This document shows positions 1 to 7,692 of a stretch of 64,000 nt of DNA, piece after piece. The stretch comes from Effusibacillus consociatus (GTDB lineage: Bacteria; Bacillota; Bacilli; Tumebacillales; Effusibacillaceae): NCBI RefSeq assembly GCF_042652925.1, contig NZ_JBHSHC010000093.1:38691-102690 (forward strand), read 5' to 3'. Position numbers and translations under genes: made by a program. A model generated the notes under the pieces. That model ran no database searches. It had not been told where the DNA came from and was given only the letters and a program-made list of their open reading frames with translations. Position 1 is the stretch's first letter. Every line of letters starts with the position of its first letter.

Positions 1-200
1 GTGTAGTCCCGGATGACGAGAGTGTGATTTCCGGCTCCAATCATGGGGAACCTACCGTGCTCAATCCGTCTTCAAAAGCGGCAATGGCTTATCGCAACAT
101 AGCAAGAAGAATTTTGGGAGATTCGGTTCCGTTATTGAATTTGCAAGATCAACCGGGTCTCCTGACCAAGTTCAAGAAAATGATTGGTTTTGGGAAATAG
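1..200 (+). CDS. minD: MinD, septum site-determining ATPase (C-terminal end only)
   Basis: The open frame starting at base 3 enters from outside the window and stops with TAG at 198-200. The 65 visible residues contain PDDESVI, a GEP/VL segment and AYRNIARRILG, followed by a short basic amphipathic tail (LLTKFKKMIGFGK). This matches the C-terminus of MinD, whose tail helix binds the membrane and which positions the division septum with MinC. The Walker motifs lie upstream of the window. The position just before rodA and spoIVFA/B fits the min-spoIVF neighbourhood of Bacilli. Confidence 0.85.
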   Translation, partial: VVPDDESVISGSNHGEPTVLNPSSKAAMAYRNIARRILGDSVPLLNLQDQPGLLTKFKKMIGFGK

Positions 201-235
201 AGAGCCAGGTCTTGTTGTAACAGGAGGGGTTGCAT

Positions 236-1453
236 GTGCCCCAGTTAGGTGAGAAAATCCGTTTGTTCCGTCAAAGCAAGGGATTCACCCAGGAGCAATT
301 GGTTGAGGGTATCGCAAAAAAGAGCACACTAAGCCAAATTGAATCGGGGAAAGCGTCTCCATCCATTGAGCTGCTTTTGCAGATTGCGGATCGGTTGGAT
401 GTTGGAATCGGGGAACTGTTGAAAGATGTGACATGGGATCGGAGACCGTCCGATCTTCTGAAACTGGCCAATGTACTTTTTGACAAACAGGAATATTCAA
501 TTGCTCTTACTTATTTCCAACAAGTCCGATCCGAAGAGATGGAGGAGGAAGAGGACCCTTCTTATCTCTATAAACTTAGCATCTGCTATACGGAAACAGG
601 AGACGCGGACCAGGCTTTGTTGATGCTGGAGCGACTGGTCGCTCTTGCTGTTTCCCGTGGTCTGCATACTTGGCGCGGCCAAGCATTTCAACAAATCGGG
701 CAGGTGTATTTTAAGCAGCAAAACTACAAATTGGCCGAACATTACTGGCTGAAAGCGGAGGATCGCATCAGTCTGCTTGAGGATCCCGACCCCGCGCAAA
801 CAGCCCGGCTTTTTAACCGCTTGGGTGTTGTGAATTTTTATTTGGGTGAACACGAGAAATCAGTCGAGTATTACCTGAAAGCATTGGAAATCCTGAACGG
901 ATCTGAATATGTATTTCAACAATCCATAACCATGATGAATATGGCGATCTCATTGAATTCTCTCGGTGACTACGAGCGGGCGGCGGAAATGTATCAAAAA
1001 CTGGAGAATGTAAACGAAGAGGTCGGCCCCCTTGTGTATGCCATTATCCGTTTTCACTATGCAGTGTTCCTGGCTGATACAGGGAGATACAAAGCTGCGG
1101 AAAAACTGTTTTTGGAAGTTCGGCAGCGGTTTGAAGAAATGGGCGAAGAGAGCTGGCTTGCAGAGGTTGACACAGAAATAGCAGAACTGTGTCTCAAGCG
1201 GGGCGACTATGAAAATTCGTTGAAACTATGTGAAAGACTGCTCGATCAACTGTCCGCGGATCATTCTGAATACGGGAATGTGCAGCGGATCCAAGGGTTG
1301 ATACATATGGAACAAGGCCAATACGAGAAAGCCATTCCGGCTTTTGTATCGGCCCTTCAGTTTTTTGAACGGTTGGGACGGCTGGATCAAGTGCGTGATG
1401 TTCACAAGCTCTTGACGGTTTGTATAGAGAAAAAAAGCCTGAAGCGAGGATAG
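236..1453 (+). CDS. XRE-type HTH regulator with TPR repeats (RRNPP-like layout)
   Basis: The N-terminal 65 residues form an XRE/Cro helix-turn-helix (GEKIRLFRQSKGFTQEQLV...ISQIESGKASPS-like core). The rest, about 340 residues, is a series of tetratricopeptide helices (for example ALTYFQQV, AEHYWLKAE, SVEYYLKALEIL). This is the layout of peptide-responsive RRNPP regulators, though many HTH-TPR proteins are not peptide receptors. GTG at 236 is preferred over TTG at 230, because AGGAGG at 222-227 lies 8 nt before 236 and almost touches 230. It sits between minD and rodA on the same strand. Its targets are unknown. Confidence 0.8.
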   Translation: MPQLGEKIRLFRQSKGFTQEQLVEGIAKKSTLSQIESGKASPSIELLLQIADRLDVGIGELLKDVTWDRRPSDLLKLANVLFDKQEYSIALTYFQQVRSEEMEEEEDPSYLYKLSICYTETGDADQALLMLERLVALAVSRGLHTWRGQAFQQIGQVYFKQQNYKLAEHYWLKAEDRISLLEDPDPAQTARLFNRLGVVNFYLGEHEKSVEYYLKALEILNGSEYVFQQSITMMNMAISLNSLGDYERAAEMYQKLENVNEEVGPLVYAIIRFHYAVFLADTGRYKAAEKLFLEVRQRFEEMGEESWLAEVDTEIAELCLKRGDYENSLKLCERLLDQLSADHSEYGNVQRIQGLIHMEQGQYEKAIPAFVSALQFFERLGRLDQVRDVHKLLTVCIEKKSLKRG

Positions 1454-1493
1454 CTTCTGGCAGGAATTGACATACTGGAAAGAGGGGAATTGG

Positions 1494-1535
1494 GTGAAAC
1501 AGCCTGATTCCCTGATTTTTTTAGGTGCGGAGTGA
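1494..1535 (+). CDS. possible 13-residue leader ORF before rodA
   Basis: GTG at 1494 follows GAGGGG (1482-1487) by 6 nt and opens a 13-codon frame (MKQPDSLIFLGAE) that stops at 1533-1535, 7 nt before the preferred rodA ATG at 1543. The spacing suggests translational coupling to rodA. A peptide partner for the upstream TPR regulator is possible, but the sequence lacks a secretion signal. It may be fortuitous. Confidence 0.25.
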   Translation: MKQPDSLIFLGAE

Positions 1536-1542
1536 GGATGAA

Positions 1543-2685
1543 ATGATCGAGCGCGCCCCCAATAAGCGCCTGCAGGATCTGGATGTTCTGATCATCCTGA
1601 TTGTATTCTTCTTAGCCGTCATTTCAGTAGTCATGGTCTCCAGTGCTTCCCGCGTAAATCTAACGGGGGATCCGGCTTATTTTTATATTCGTCAAGCTTT
1701 CTGGTTCATGATCGGATTGATTGTGATGTTTTTGGTGATTCGCATCGATTACGCCGAATATTGTCAGCATTGGAAATGGCTGTACGGTTTTGGTGTCGGC
1801 ATGCTGATGCTCCTGTCCATCGCCGGTCATGCTGCCAACGGAGCCAAGAGCTGGTTTCAGTTGGGGCCTGTTAAGCTGGAACCGGCTGAACTCATGAAGA
1901 TTATCTTGATTCTGGTTCTGGCACGCTTGCTGCAGGACGCAAAAACCAGCACCTCGTTCGTTCATTTCCTGAAAACATTGGTTCTCATCCTGCTTCCCAT
2001 CTGCCTGGTGATCTTACAGCCGGATTTGGGAACCGCCATGATGATGAGTTCGATTGCTTGCGGAATGATTTGGGCTGCCGGAATTCCCCGCAGATATTTA
2101 CTCATTCTCTTTTCTCTTGCCGGTGCCGGGATCAGCAGCTTGTCCATGTTGTATTTCGCCCGGAAAGACTGGTTCTTTTCCATCGTCCATCCCTATCAAT
2201 GGGAGCGTTTAACGATGTTTCTAGACCCTGAAGGAGGAAAGACGGGTGCCGGCTATCAGCTTTACCAGTCATTGCTGGCAATTGGTGCCGGGCAGATCTG
2301 GGGGGAAGGGATTTTCAGAGGAGTGCAGACGCAGGGGGCTTGGATTCCGGAACGTCATACGGACTTTATTTTCTCCGTAATTGCAGAAGAGTTGGGATTT
2401 GCAGGAGCCGGCTTGTTGCTGCTGTCCTATTTTGTTTTATTGATCCGCATGATTAAAATCGGGCGGGAAGCCCGGGAGCCAATGGGTTCCTTGATTGTGG
2501 CCGGGGTACTCTCCATGTTTCTGGCACAGGTCTTTGAAAACGTAGGAATGACAATGTCGTTAACGCCAATTACGGGAATTACGCTTCCGCTCATGTCTTA
2601 CGGGGGAAGTTCCATACTGTCCAGTATGCTGGCCATAGGTCTTGTTCTCAATGTAGGCTACAGACGAAAGAAAATCCGGTTTTAG
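1543..2685 (+). CDS. rodA: RodA/FtsW/SpoVE-family peptidoglycan glycosyltransferase, likely RodA
   Basis: A polytopic SEDS protein of 380 residues that polymerises lipid II at the membrane with a class B penicillin-binding protein. Family marks include NGAKSWFQLG and KLEPAELMKI near residues 98-120, LQPDLGTA, the loop ending IPERHTDFIFSVIAEELGF, and SLTPITGITLPLMSYGGSS near the C-terminus. The position next to minD favours the elongation protein RodA over FtsW or SpoVE. ATG at 1543 follows a GTGAGG Shine-Dalgarno; the longer frame from GTG 1525 has no ribosome site. It is followed by a strong hairpin before spoIVFA. Confidence 0.85.
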   Translation: MIERAPNKRLQDLDVLIILIVFFLAVISVVMVSSASRVNLTGDPAYFYIRQAFWFMIGLIVMFLVIRIDYAEYCQHWKWLYGFGVGMLMLLSIAGHAANGAKSWFQLGPVKLEPAELMKIILILVLARLLQDAKTSTSFVHFLKTLVLILLPICLVILQPDLGTAMMMSSIACGMIWAAGIPRRYLLILFSLAGAGISSLSMLYFARKDWFFSIVHPYQWERLTMFLDPEGGKTGAGYQLYQSLLAIGAGQIWGEGIFRGVQTQGAWIPERHTDFIFSVIAEELGFAGAGLLLLSYFVLLIRMIKIGREAREPMGSLIVAGVLSMFLAQVFENVGMTMSLTPITGITLPLMSYGGSSILSSMLAIGLVLNVGYRRKKIRF

Positions 2686-2694
2686 GCGTCATAT

Positions 2695-2742
2695 CCTTGT
2701 CCGTAAGTGAATAGGATGTATCACTACGTATGGACAAGGGGG
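2695..2742 (+). promoter_or_regulatory. hairpin covering the spoIVFA ribosome binding site
   Basis: CCTTGTCC (2695-2702) pairs with GGACAAGG (2732-2739), and GT/AGTGA (2703-2710) pairs with TCACT/AC (2721-2727). The stem is about 15 bp with a 10-nt loop. The 3' arm runs into AAGGGGG (2736-2742), the Shine-Dalgarno of spoIVFA, so folding would mask it. There is no T-tract, so it is not a classic terminator. Confidence 0.5.
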
Positions 2743-2749
2743 TCTGTCT

Positions 2750-3589
2750 GTGAAACGTACACCATCCTGGGATGAACAGGATTCCAATTTTCCGCCTCCC
2801 TCGCATCCGGTTTTTCAAGGGATTCGTGAACAAGAGGAGAAGAACGGAAATCAGCGGCCGGATTTTGGTTCTTACAGATCAATGGAACGGCGTTACGGAA
2901 TGGCGGGACGTTCGAATTACTCCCGTTGGGACGGGCCGTGGAGTTCCAAGCGGGGATATAAAGAGCATGACGAATATGAGGAACATGAGAGCGGCCGAAT
3001 CGTGGCACAGGTGATTGGGGCGGCCGTTTTGGTGCTGGTTACCTATGTAGCGTTTCAATCCTCGCATCCACTGGCAGAACGCGCTCAACACGTTGTAAGA
3101 ACGGTAATGACAAAAGAAACTGACATTACGGCACTTTCGAATTGGATGGCCTCCCATCTTGGCAATGCGAACCTGGCTATTCCGACATCCACCGCCGGTT
3201 CCAATACCACAATCGAGGATATTACCTACGAACCGCCTCTGAAAGATTTTAAGGTTACAACCCCTTACGATGCCGAAAAGCATCCCGCGGTCATTTTGCA
3301 AACCACCTCGGCGGCAGATGTGAAAGCGGTGACCAAAGGTCAAGTGAAAGAATTCGACAAGAATGACAAGTACGGCATTTATGTCATTGTGGATCACGGG
3401 TCGGCGGGGCAAACGCTTTATGGTCACTTGGAGTCGGGGTCGGTTAAACCGGGAGATTGGGTGTACACGGGACAGACGATCGGGAAAACGGCGAAGAAAG
3501 AGCCGTCCGATCTGTACTTCGCCCGTTTTATAAAAAACAAACCGGTAAATCCGCAGGATATTTTAACTCAGGCAGGGAAGAAGCCGTGA
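2750..3589 (+). CDS. spoIVFA: SpoIVFA-like membrane protein with degenerate M23/LytM domain
   Basis: 279 residues: an 83-residue polar N-terminus, one membrane segment at about 84-102 (IVAQVIGAAVLVLVTYVAF), then a LytM/M23-like domain from about residue 165 ending LYFARFIKNKPVNPQDIL. The zinc ligands of active M23 peptidases (HxxxD, HxH) are not visible as a set; only YGHLES remains, as in SpoIVFA, which is a scaffold. In Bacillus, SpoIVFA anchors the SpoIVFB protease in the outer forespore membrane. GTG 2750 has AAGGGGG 7 nt upstream. The gene overlaps spoIVFB by one base. Confidence 0.8.
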   Translation: MKRTPSWDEQDSNFPPPSHPVFQGIREQEEKNGNQRPDFGSYRSMERRYGMAGRSNYSRWDGPWSSKRGYKEHDEYEEHESGRIVAQVIGAAVLVLVTYVAFQSSHPLAERAQHVVRTVMTKETDITALSNWMASHLGNANLAIPTSTAGSNTTIEDITYEPPLKDFKVTTPYDAEKHPAVILQTTSAADVKAVTKGQVKEFDKNDKYGIYVIVDHGSAGQTLYGHLESGSVKPGDWVYTGQTIGKTAKKEPSDLYFARFIKNKPVNPQDILTQAGKKP

Positions 3590-4467
3590 TGGGAGCCTTG
3601 GGGAAGGGGATGAAAATCAAGGTTCATCCTCTTTTTGTTCTCTTGATGGTTGTGTCAGCCTGGACGCCGTACTTCCGTGAGATGGTGTTGTTGTTTGCCA
3701 CCGTACTGATTCATGAACTGGGGCATGTGGCAGCGGCCTTTTTTTACGGATACCGGGTCAAAGAGATGGAGATTCTGCCGTTTGGCGGAGTTGCACGCTT
3801 GGAACACGGAGCACTGGGGTGGCAGCCTCGCCATGAGACGATCATTGCCATGGCGGGCCCTTTCATGAATTTCGTTTTGCTGTTTGTGGTGATTGGGCTG
3901 CAGGACTTACGACTGCTGAACGATCACGCTGCCTCTTATCTGATCACGATCAATTTGACCCTTGCGTTTTTTAATCTGCTGCCGGCGTTACCGCTCGATG
4001 GAGGAAGGATTCTCAGGGCGGCGTATTCACGATCATTGGGATTTCAGAAGGCGACAGGGGTGGCGATTGGAATGGCTTTTATCCTCTCAACTGTTTTGAT
4101 GATTGCCGGATTGCTGGCATTATGGGCCGGATTCGTCCAAATGGGAATGGTGACACTCGGGGTGTTTCTGTTTGTGTCTGCTTGGCAGTTGCGAAGGCAA
4201 TTGCCTTACGACACCATTCGTTTCCTGGATACGAAAAAACGGCAGCGGGGTAGCCGCCCGCTTCCGGTAAGGTCAATCGCTGCGACAGCAGACACACCTT
4301 TGTTAAAAGTCCTCGCGCAGTTTGCTCCGGATGCATACCATGTAGTATATGTACGAGACGCTCGAAAGCAGACTTTGCGGATTTTGATTGAGGAAGAGCT
4401 GATGGAAGCCGCTATGAAACCTGGTGGCGGCGGGGTATTGCTGGGGCAAATTCTTGCGGAACATTAG
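3589..4467 (+). CDS. spoIVFB: SpoIVFB-like site-2 metalloprotease (M50)
   Basis: 292 residues of a polytopic M50 intramembrane protease. The zinc motif HELGH is at residues 42-46 and the third-ligand motif LPLDGGRIL lies near residue 135. The C-terminal soluble part (from about residue 225) resembles the CBS-like tail of SpoIVFB, which cleaves pro-sigma-K. ATG 3589 overlaps the spoIVFA stop (TGATG). An in-frame ATG at 3610 is possible, but its purine run touches the codon. The pairing with spoIVFA supports the sporulation assignment. Confidence 0.85.
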   Translation: MGALGKGMKIKVHPLFVLLMVVSAWTPYFREMVLLFATVLIHELGHVAAAFFYGYRVKEMEILPFGGVARLEHGALGWQPRHETIIAMAGPFMNFVLLFVVIGLQDLRLLNDHAASYLITINLTLAFFNLLPALPLDGGRILRAAYSRSLGFQKATGVAIGMAFILSTVLMIAGLLALWAGFVQMGMVTLGVFLFVSAWQLRRQLPYDTIRFLDTKKRQRGSRPLPVRSIAATADTPLLKVLAQFAPDAYHVVYVRDARKQTLRILIEEELMEAAMKPGGGGVLLGQILAEH

Positions 4468-4569
4468 ATTGGAAATCCAGTGCAGGTTCATCCGCCTCTT
4501 GTCAGTTTCTGGGGAGTGTGCTACGGTGTACTATACAGGATCTTTCCGGATTGAGAGGAGGGACAACGG

Positions 4570-5256
4570 ATGCTCAGTCTGTGTTCAGTATGCGAATTAC
4601 GAGAGTTTGAACTGTTCGAAGGGGTGGAGCAGGAAGAGCTGGATCAGCTAGGGAAAGGGAGTCAACCTTCTGTCGTACCAAAAAGAAACTTTATTTTTAC
4701 CCCCGATGAACCGAGCAACGCAGTATATTTGTTAAAAAAAGGCCGGGTTCGAATTTCCCGGCTTTCCGATACAGGGAAACACTTTACACTGGTGATTTTG
4801 GAACCGGGTGCGATCTTTGGGGAAAGTGCGATTTTTGGCGATGAACCGCGCAAGTACTATGCGGAAGCGCTTGATGATGCTTATATTTGTGCGATCAACA
4901 AGCACGAGTTCGAGAAAATCATTTCCCGCAACCCGATGATTTCTTTGCGGCTGGCACACATTGTGGAACAGAGATTGGAAGAAGTACAGGAACAAATCGA
5001 GAATCTCGTTTTCTATGACGTCCAAACCCGATTGGCCCGGCTGCTGCTGAAATTGGCAGATCTGCACGGGCAACGGGTGGATGGCGGAGTGAAAATCGGG
5101 ATTCGACTGACACATGAGGATATGGCAAGCCTGATCGGATCCACGCGGGAAACCACCAGTAAAATACTGAATGAGTTTAAAACGGCAGGCCATATCGATG
5201 TCGAAAAGCGACACATTGTTCTGCTGGATCAGAAAGCACTTGCGGATATGCACTAA
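4570..5256 (+). CDS. Crp/Fnr-family transcription regulator
   Basis: 228 residues: a cyclic-nucleotide-binding fold at about 20-130 (LKKGRVRISRLSDTGKHFTL, PGAIFGESAIFGD) and a winged HTH at about 150-225 (THEDMASLIGSTRETTSKIL). Two cysteines form CSVC at residues 5-8, with another (YICAI) in the sensor domain. An N-terminal Cys pair could bind a metal or Fe-S cluster, but this is not established. AGGAGG (4556-4561) is 8 nt before ATG 4570. The gene is apparently monocistronic, ending in a strong terminator. The ligand and targets cannot be told from sequence. Confidence 0.85.
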   Translation: MLSLCSVCELREFELFEGVEQEELDQLGKGSQPSVVPKRNFIFTPDEPSNAVYLLKKGRVRISRLSDTGKHFTLVILEPGAIFGESAIFGDEPRKYYAEALDDAYICAINKHEFEKIISRNPMISLRLAHIVEQRLEEVQEQIENLVFYDVQTRLARLLLKLADLHGQRVDGGVKIGIRLTHEDMASLIGSTRETTSKILNEFKTAGHIDVEKRHIVLLDQKALADMH

Positions 5257-5270
5257 TATTGTGTGACGAG

Positions 5271-5300
5271 AGAGTCGGGGAAATTCCCCCGGCTCTTTTT
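5271..5300 (+). terminator. rho-independent terminator after the Crp/Fnr gene
   Basis: AGAGTCGGGG (5271-5280) pairs with CCCCGGCTCT (5287-5296), with one G-T pair, followed by a run of T. Confidence 0.85.
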
Positions 5301-5359
5301 GTTGCAGGAATTTCAGAAAATTCCTCGAATAATGTCATGATACAAAAGGAGGACGGGAC

Positions 5360-6166
5360 ATGGAGGGACTACATTTTCAACAATGGATTCCGGAAGGCTC
5401 CACTGGGGTAGCAATATTACTTATTCATGGGGCAGGGGAACACAGCGGCCGGTATGAACACGTGATCAACTGGTTTCTCGCCAGGAATATTGCAGTTTTT
5501 GCCGGAGATCTGCCTGGATTCGGACAGTCCCCGGGTACACGCGGCCATATTGATCGATTCTCCGATTACACTGACTGCGTACGAAACTGGCTGACAGAAA
5601 CAAAAAATACTGTAGGGGACACGTCTGTGTTTCTTTTTGGACACTCAATGGGGGGATTGGTAACGGTTCGCTTTTTGCAGGAGCCGGATGCGGGTAATCT
5701 GCCGATCAAAGGAGTGGTGTTGAGTTCTCCATGCCTCAGGTTAAAGATGCAGGTTCCCCAATGGAAACGGAACCTGGCAGGGGTGCTTGGAAGATTGACG
5801 CCTCGCCTGCGAATGCCCAATGGCATTGCTGCTGCGGATGTATCCCGTTCGCTTGACGTGGTGAAAAAATATTCCGAAGATCCCTATAACGAGTCCCGGG
5901 TTTCAATCAGATGGTTTGAAGAATTGCAGGTGGCGATGCAGCAGGCGATGCTCCAAGCAAGCAGAATTCAACAGCCGCTGCTGCTCCTGCAGGCGGGTGC
6001 CGACCGAATTGTGGATCCGGAAGCAGCTATTCCGTTTGTTGAGAAAGCCGGCTCGCGGGATAAGAAGTTAAAGATCTATCCGGGATTGTATCATGAGTTG
6101 GTGAACGAACCGGAAAAGGAAGAGGTTTTGACAGATATTCTAGAGTGGATCAACAAAAGAAAATAG
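5360..6166 (+). CDS. alpha/beta hydrolase, monoacylglycerol lipase/lysophospholipase-like
   Basis: 268 residues with the serine-hydrolase fold: oxyanion region LLIHGAGEHSGRYE (about 20-33), nucleophile elbow GHSMGG (Ser96), a likely acid in GADRIVD (Asp215 or 219) and His245 in YHEL. GEHSGRYE is typical of the monoglyceride lipase/PldB group (serine aminopeptidase S33 domain). There is no signal peptide, so it is cytosolic. The Shine-Dalgarno AAAGGAGGA precedes ATG 5360. The exact lipid or ester substrate is unknown. Confidence 0.8.
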   Translation: MEGLHFQQWIPEGSTGVAILLIHGAGEHSGRYEHVINWFLARNIAVFAGDLPGFGQSPGTRGHIDRFSDYTDCVRNWLTETKNTVGDTSVFLFGHSMGGLVTVRFLQEPDAGNLPIKGVVLSSPCLRLKMQVPQWKRNLAGVLGRLTPRLRMPNGIAAADVSRSLDVVKKYSEDPYNESRVSIRWFEELQVAMQQAMLQASRIQQPLLLLQAGADRIVDPEAAIPFVEKAGSRDKKLKIYPGLYHELVNEPEKEEVLTDILEWINKRK

Positions 6167-6249
6167 GTCTAAAGTACTACTGTCATTCGGACCAAAGTCT
6201 ATTGAAGTTCGACATCATTCGTGATATTTTTTAAAAGATTAGTAGAAAT

Positions 6250-6362
6250 ATTGCCGAATCTGACAGTGTTTGTCAGTACGGGGGACCTACTTTATGGGGT
6301 GAATCGCATTTTTTGTGAAGGGTACCTCAACCCGAACCCGACAACTAACCTCGGAGGCTTCA
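6250..6362 (+). promoter_or_regulatory. cyclic di-AMP riboswitch (ydaO/yuaA class)
   Basis: The leader carries the conserved blocks of this class in order: CGGGGGACC (6279-6287), GGGGTGAATC (6296-6305), GGGTACC (6320-6326) and CCCGACAACTAACCTCGG (6337-6354). CCGA at 6254-6257 can pair with TCGG at 6351-6354. It ends just before the Shine-Dalgarno (6362-6367) of an NlpC/P60 gene, a classic target. In known examples, high c-di-AMP lowers expression of the wall hydrolase; here the nearness to the ribosome site would suit translational control. Confidence 0.93.
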
Positions 6363-6379
6363 GGAGGAATCGAATCAAA

Positions 6380-7072
6380 TTGAATAAGTTTCTGAAGGCA
6401 CTTGTATTTGCAGGGACAATTGTTACTGTCTCCCTTGGCGCTTCAAATGCGGAAGCTGCTACAAAGTACGGGGAAAAGCTGCTGGAAAAAGGCTCACAAG
6501 GATCAGAAGTTGTTGCCTTACAGCAAGACTTGAGGATTTTGGGATATTTCACATATCCTTCAAACACCGGTTACTATGGTGAGATCACTGAAGGTGCTGT
6601 GAAAGCATTCCAAAAGGATCACGGGATTCAAGAAACGGGCAAAGTCGGGCCGACTACCGCCCCACAAATTGAGGAAGCGGCCGCAAAGAAAGCGGAGGAG
6701 TTGAAACAAGCTCAATCAGCCAACGCGGATGCTGCAGAAACCGCAAAACAATTTGTCGGTGTTCCGTATGCTTGGGGAGGTTCCAGTCCATCAGGATTTG
6801 ACTGTTCCGGATTTGTCCGTTATGTGTTTGCACAGAAAGGCATTGAACTGCCGCGCACATCGCAAGCAATGTTCGAACAAGGCTCTGCTGTTTCGGAACT
6901 GCAGCCGGGAGATCTGGTGTTTTTCACGACATACGCGCAAGGAGCTACCCACGTTGGCATTTATATCGGGGATCAGCAGTTTATTTCGGCAACCAGTTCC
7001 CACGGGGTAAAGATTGACAGTTTCAGCAGTTCGTACTGGGGACCCCGCTATATTGGAGCAAAACGCATCTAA
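6380..7072 (+). CDS. secreted NlpC/P60 cell-wall endopeptidase with peptidoglycan-binding domain
   Basis: 230 residues from TTG 6380: signal peptide (cleavage after about AEA, residue 26), a PG_binding_1 domain (about 37-95, GSEVVALQQDLRILGY) and an NlpC/P60 domain (about 118-230). The catalytic residues visible are Cys142 (FDCSGF), His191 (THVGIYIG) and His208. It would cut the stem-peptide bond in peptidoglycan outside the cell. The open frame extends upstream to 6221, but that part is riboswitch. AGGAGG at 6362-6367 and the signal peptide decide the start. Confidence 0.88.
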   Translation: MNKFLKALVFAGTIVTVSLGASNAEAATKYGEKLLEKGSQGSEVVALQQDLRILGYFTYPSNTGYYGEITEGAVKAFQKDHGIQETGKVGPTTAPQIEEAAAKKAEELKQAQSANADAAETAKQFVGVPYAWGGSSPSGFDCSGFVRYVFAQKGIELPRTSQAMFEQGSAVSELQPGDLVFFTTYAQGATHVGIYIGDQQFISATSSHGVKIDSFSSSYWGPRYIGAKRI

Positions 7073-7077
7073 TTACA

Positions 7078-7112
7078 AGCCAGTCGGATTTCCGACTGGC
7101 TGCTCTATTTTT
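7078..7112 (+). terminator. terminator after the NlpC/P60 gene
   Basis: AGCCAGTCGG (7078-7087) and CCGACTGGCT (7092-7101) form a perfect stem with an ATTT loop, followed by a T-rich tract. Confidence 0.85.
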
Positions 7113-7189
7113 GTGCTTTCAATGGAACCCATTTTTTGTCCGGGTACATAGACTGGAAGAGACACCTTTGAGAAAAGGGGGTTGTTCCA

Positions 7190-7480
7190 TTGTGGAAATA
7201 TGTATCGATTGCACTGGTAAGCGGGCTGATTCTCTACTTGGTGAATTCTACGGGCCGTATCTACCATGAGTTGTTATCGGAGCTTCTGCCGCAAGTCGCG
7301 GAAGAAAACCGGCATAACATCCAATATGATATGATCCACTCTCTGGTGGAGAACCGGACTCTACGGCTCACAATGGTTCTCCCGGTGGCTTTTCTTTGCA
7401 CGTTCATTCTGCTGCCCTATGATTTGGCGAAAGGGTGGCATTGGATTGAATTGAAAATTGTGAGATTTCTGCAAAAGTGA
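7190..7480 (+). CDS. small two-helix membrane protein, function unknown
   Basis: 96 residues with hydrophobic segments at about 6-20 and 63-78, joined by a charged linker rich in Glu, His and Asn. TTG 7190 has AAAAGGGGG about 8 nt upstream. The gene stands alone between two terminators, the second overlapping its stop codon. I do not recognise a family. Confidence 0.6.
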   Translation: MWKYVSIALVSGLILYLVNSTGRIYHELLSELLPQVAEENRHNIQYDMIHSLVENRTLRLTMVLPVAFLCTFILLPYDLAKGWHWIELKIVRFLQK

Positions 7481-7514
7481 CATGCCTGTTTTATAAAGGC
7501 ATGTCATTTTATTT
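7478..7514 (+). terminator. terminator overlapping the stop codon of the small membrane protein
   Basis: TGACATGCCT (7478-7487) pairs with AGGCATGTCA (7497-7506), then TTTTATTT. The first three bases are the TGA stop codon. Confidence 0.85.
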
Positions 7515-7586
7515 GGGTTAACTCATATGCATTAGGATTCGATTTCGATTTCAAAGTCAAAAAGTTGAGGGGTTAATTTTTTACTC

Positions 7587-7615
7587 TTGTTTTTTTATTC
7601 GCTGAATTGTAATAT
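7587..7615 (+). promoter_or_regulatory. promoter of the accB-pxp cluster
   Basis: TTGTTT (7587-7592), a 17-nt spacer and TATAAT-like TAATAT (7610-7615). This is the best sigma-A match before accB and lies about 20 nt upstream of the palindrome at 7636-7665. Confidence 0.55.
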
Positions 7616-7635
7616 TCATGTAAAGACATTGTAAA

Positions 7636-7665
7636 ATTCGGAACTTAAATTCCGAAATTCGGAAC
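7636..7665 (+). promoter_or_regulatory. candidate IclR/KipR-type operator
   Basis: TTCGGAA (7637-7643), a 6-nt spacer and TTCCGAA (7650-7656) form an inverted repeat; a third half-site TTCGGAA follows at 7658-7664. GGAA/TTCC palindromes are usual for IclR-family operators, and an IclR regulator is the third gene of this cluster. It lies just downstream of the predicted transcription start, where a bound repressor could block transcription. Confidence 0.5.
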
Positions 7666-7692
7666 GAACGTGAAACCGGAGGACAATTCAAA

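Noticed and set aside
3457..3588. Longer start for spoIVFB
   Set aside because: It lies within spoIVFA and has no homology; ATG 3589 overlaps the upstream stop as in coupled genes.
6221..6379. In-frame N-terminal extension of the NlpC/P60 protein
   Set aside because: This stretch is the c-di-AMP riboswitch; the signal peptide and ribosome site place the start at 6380.
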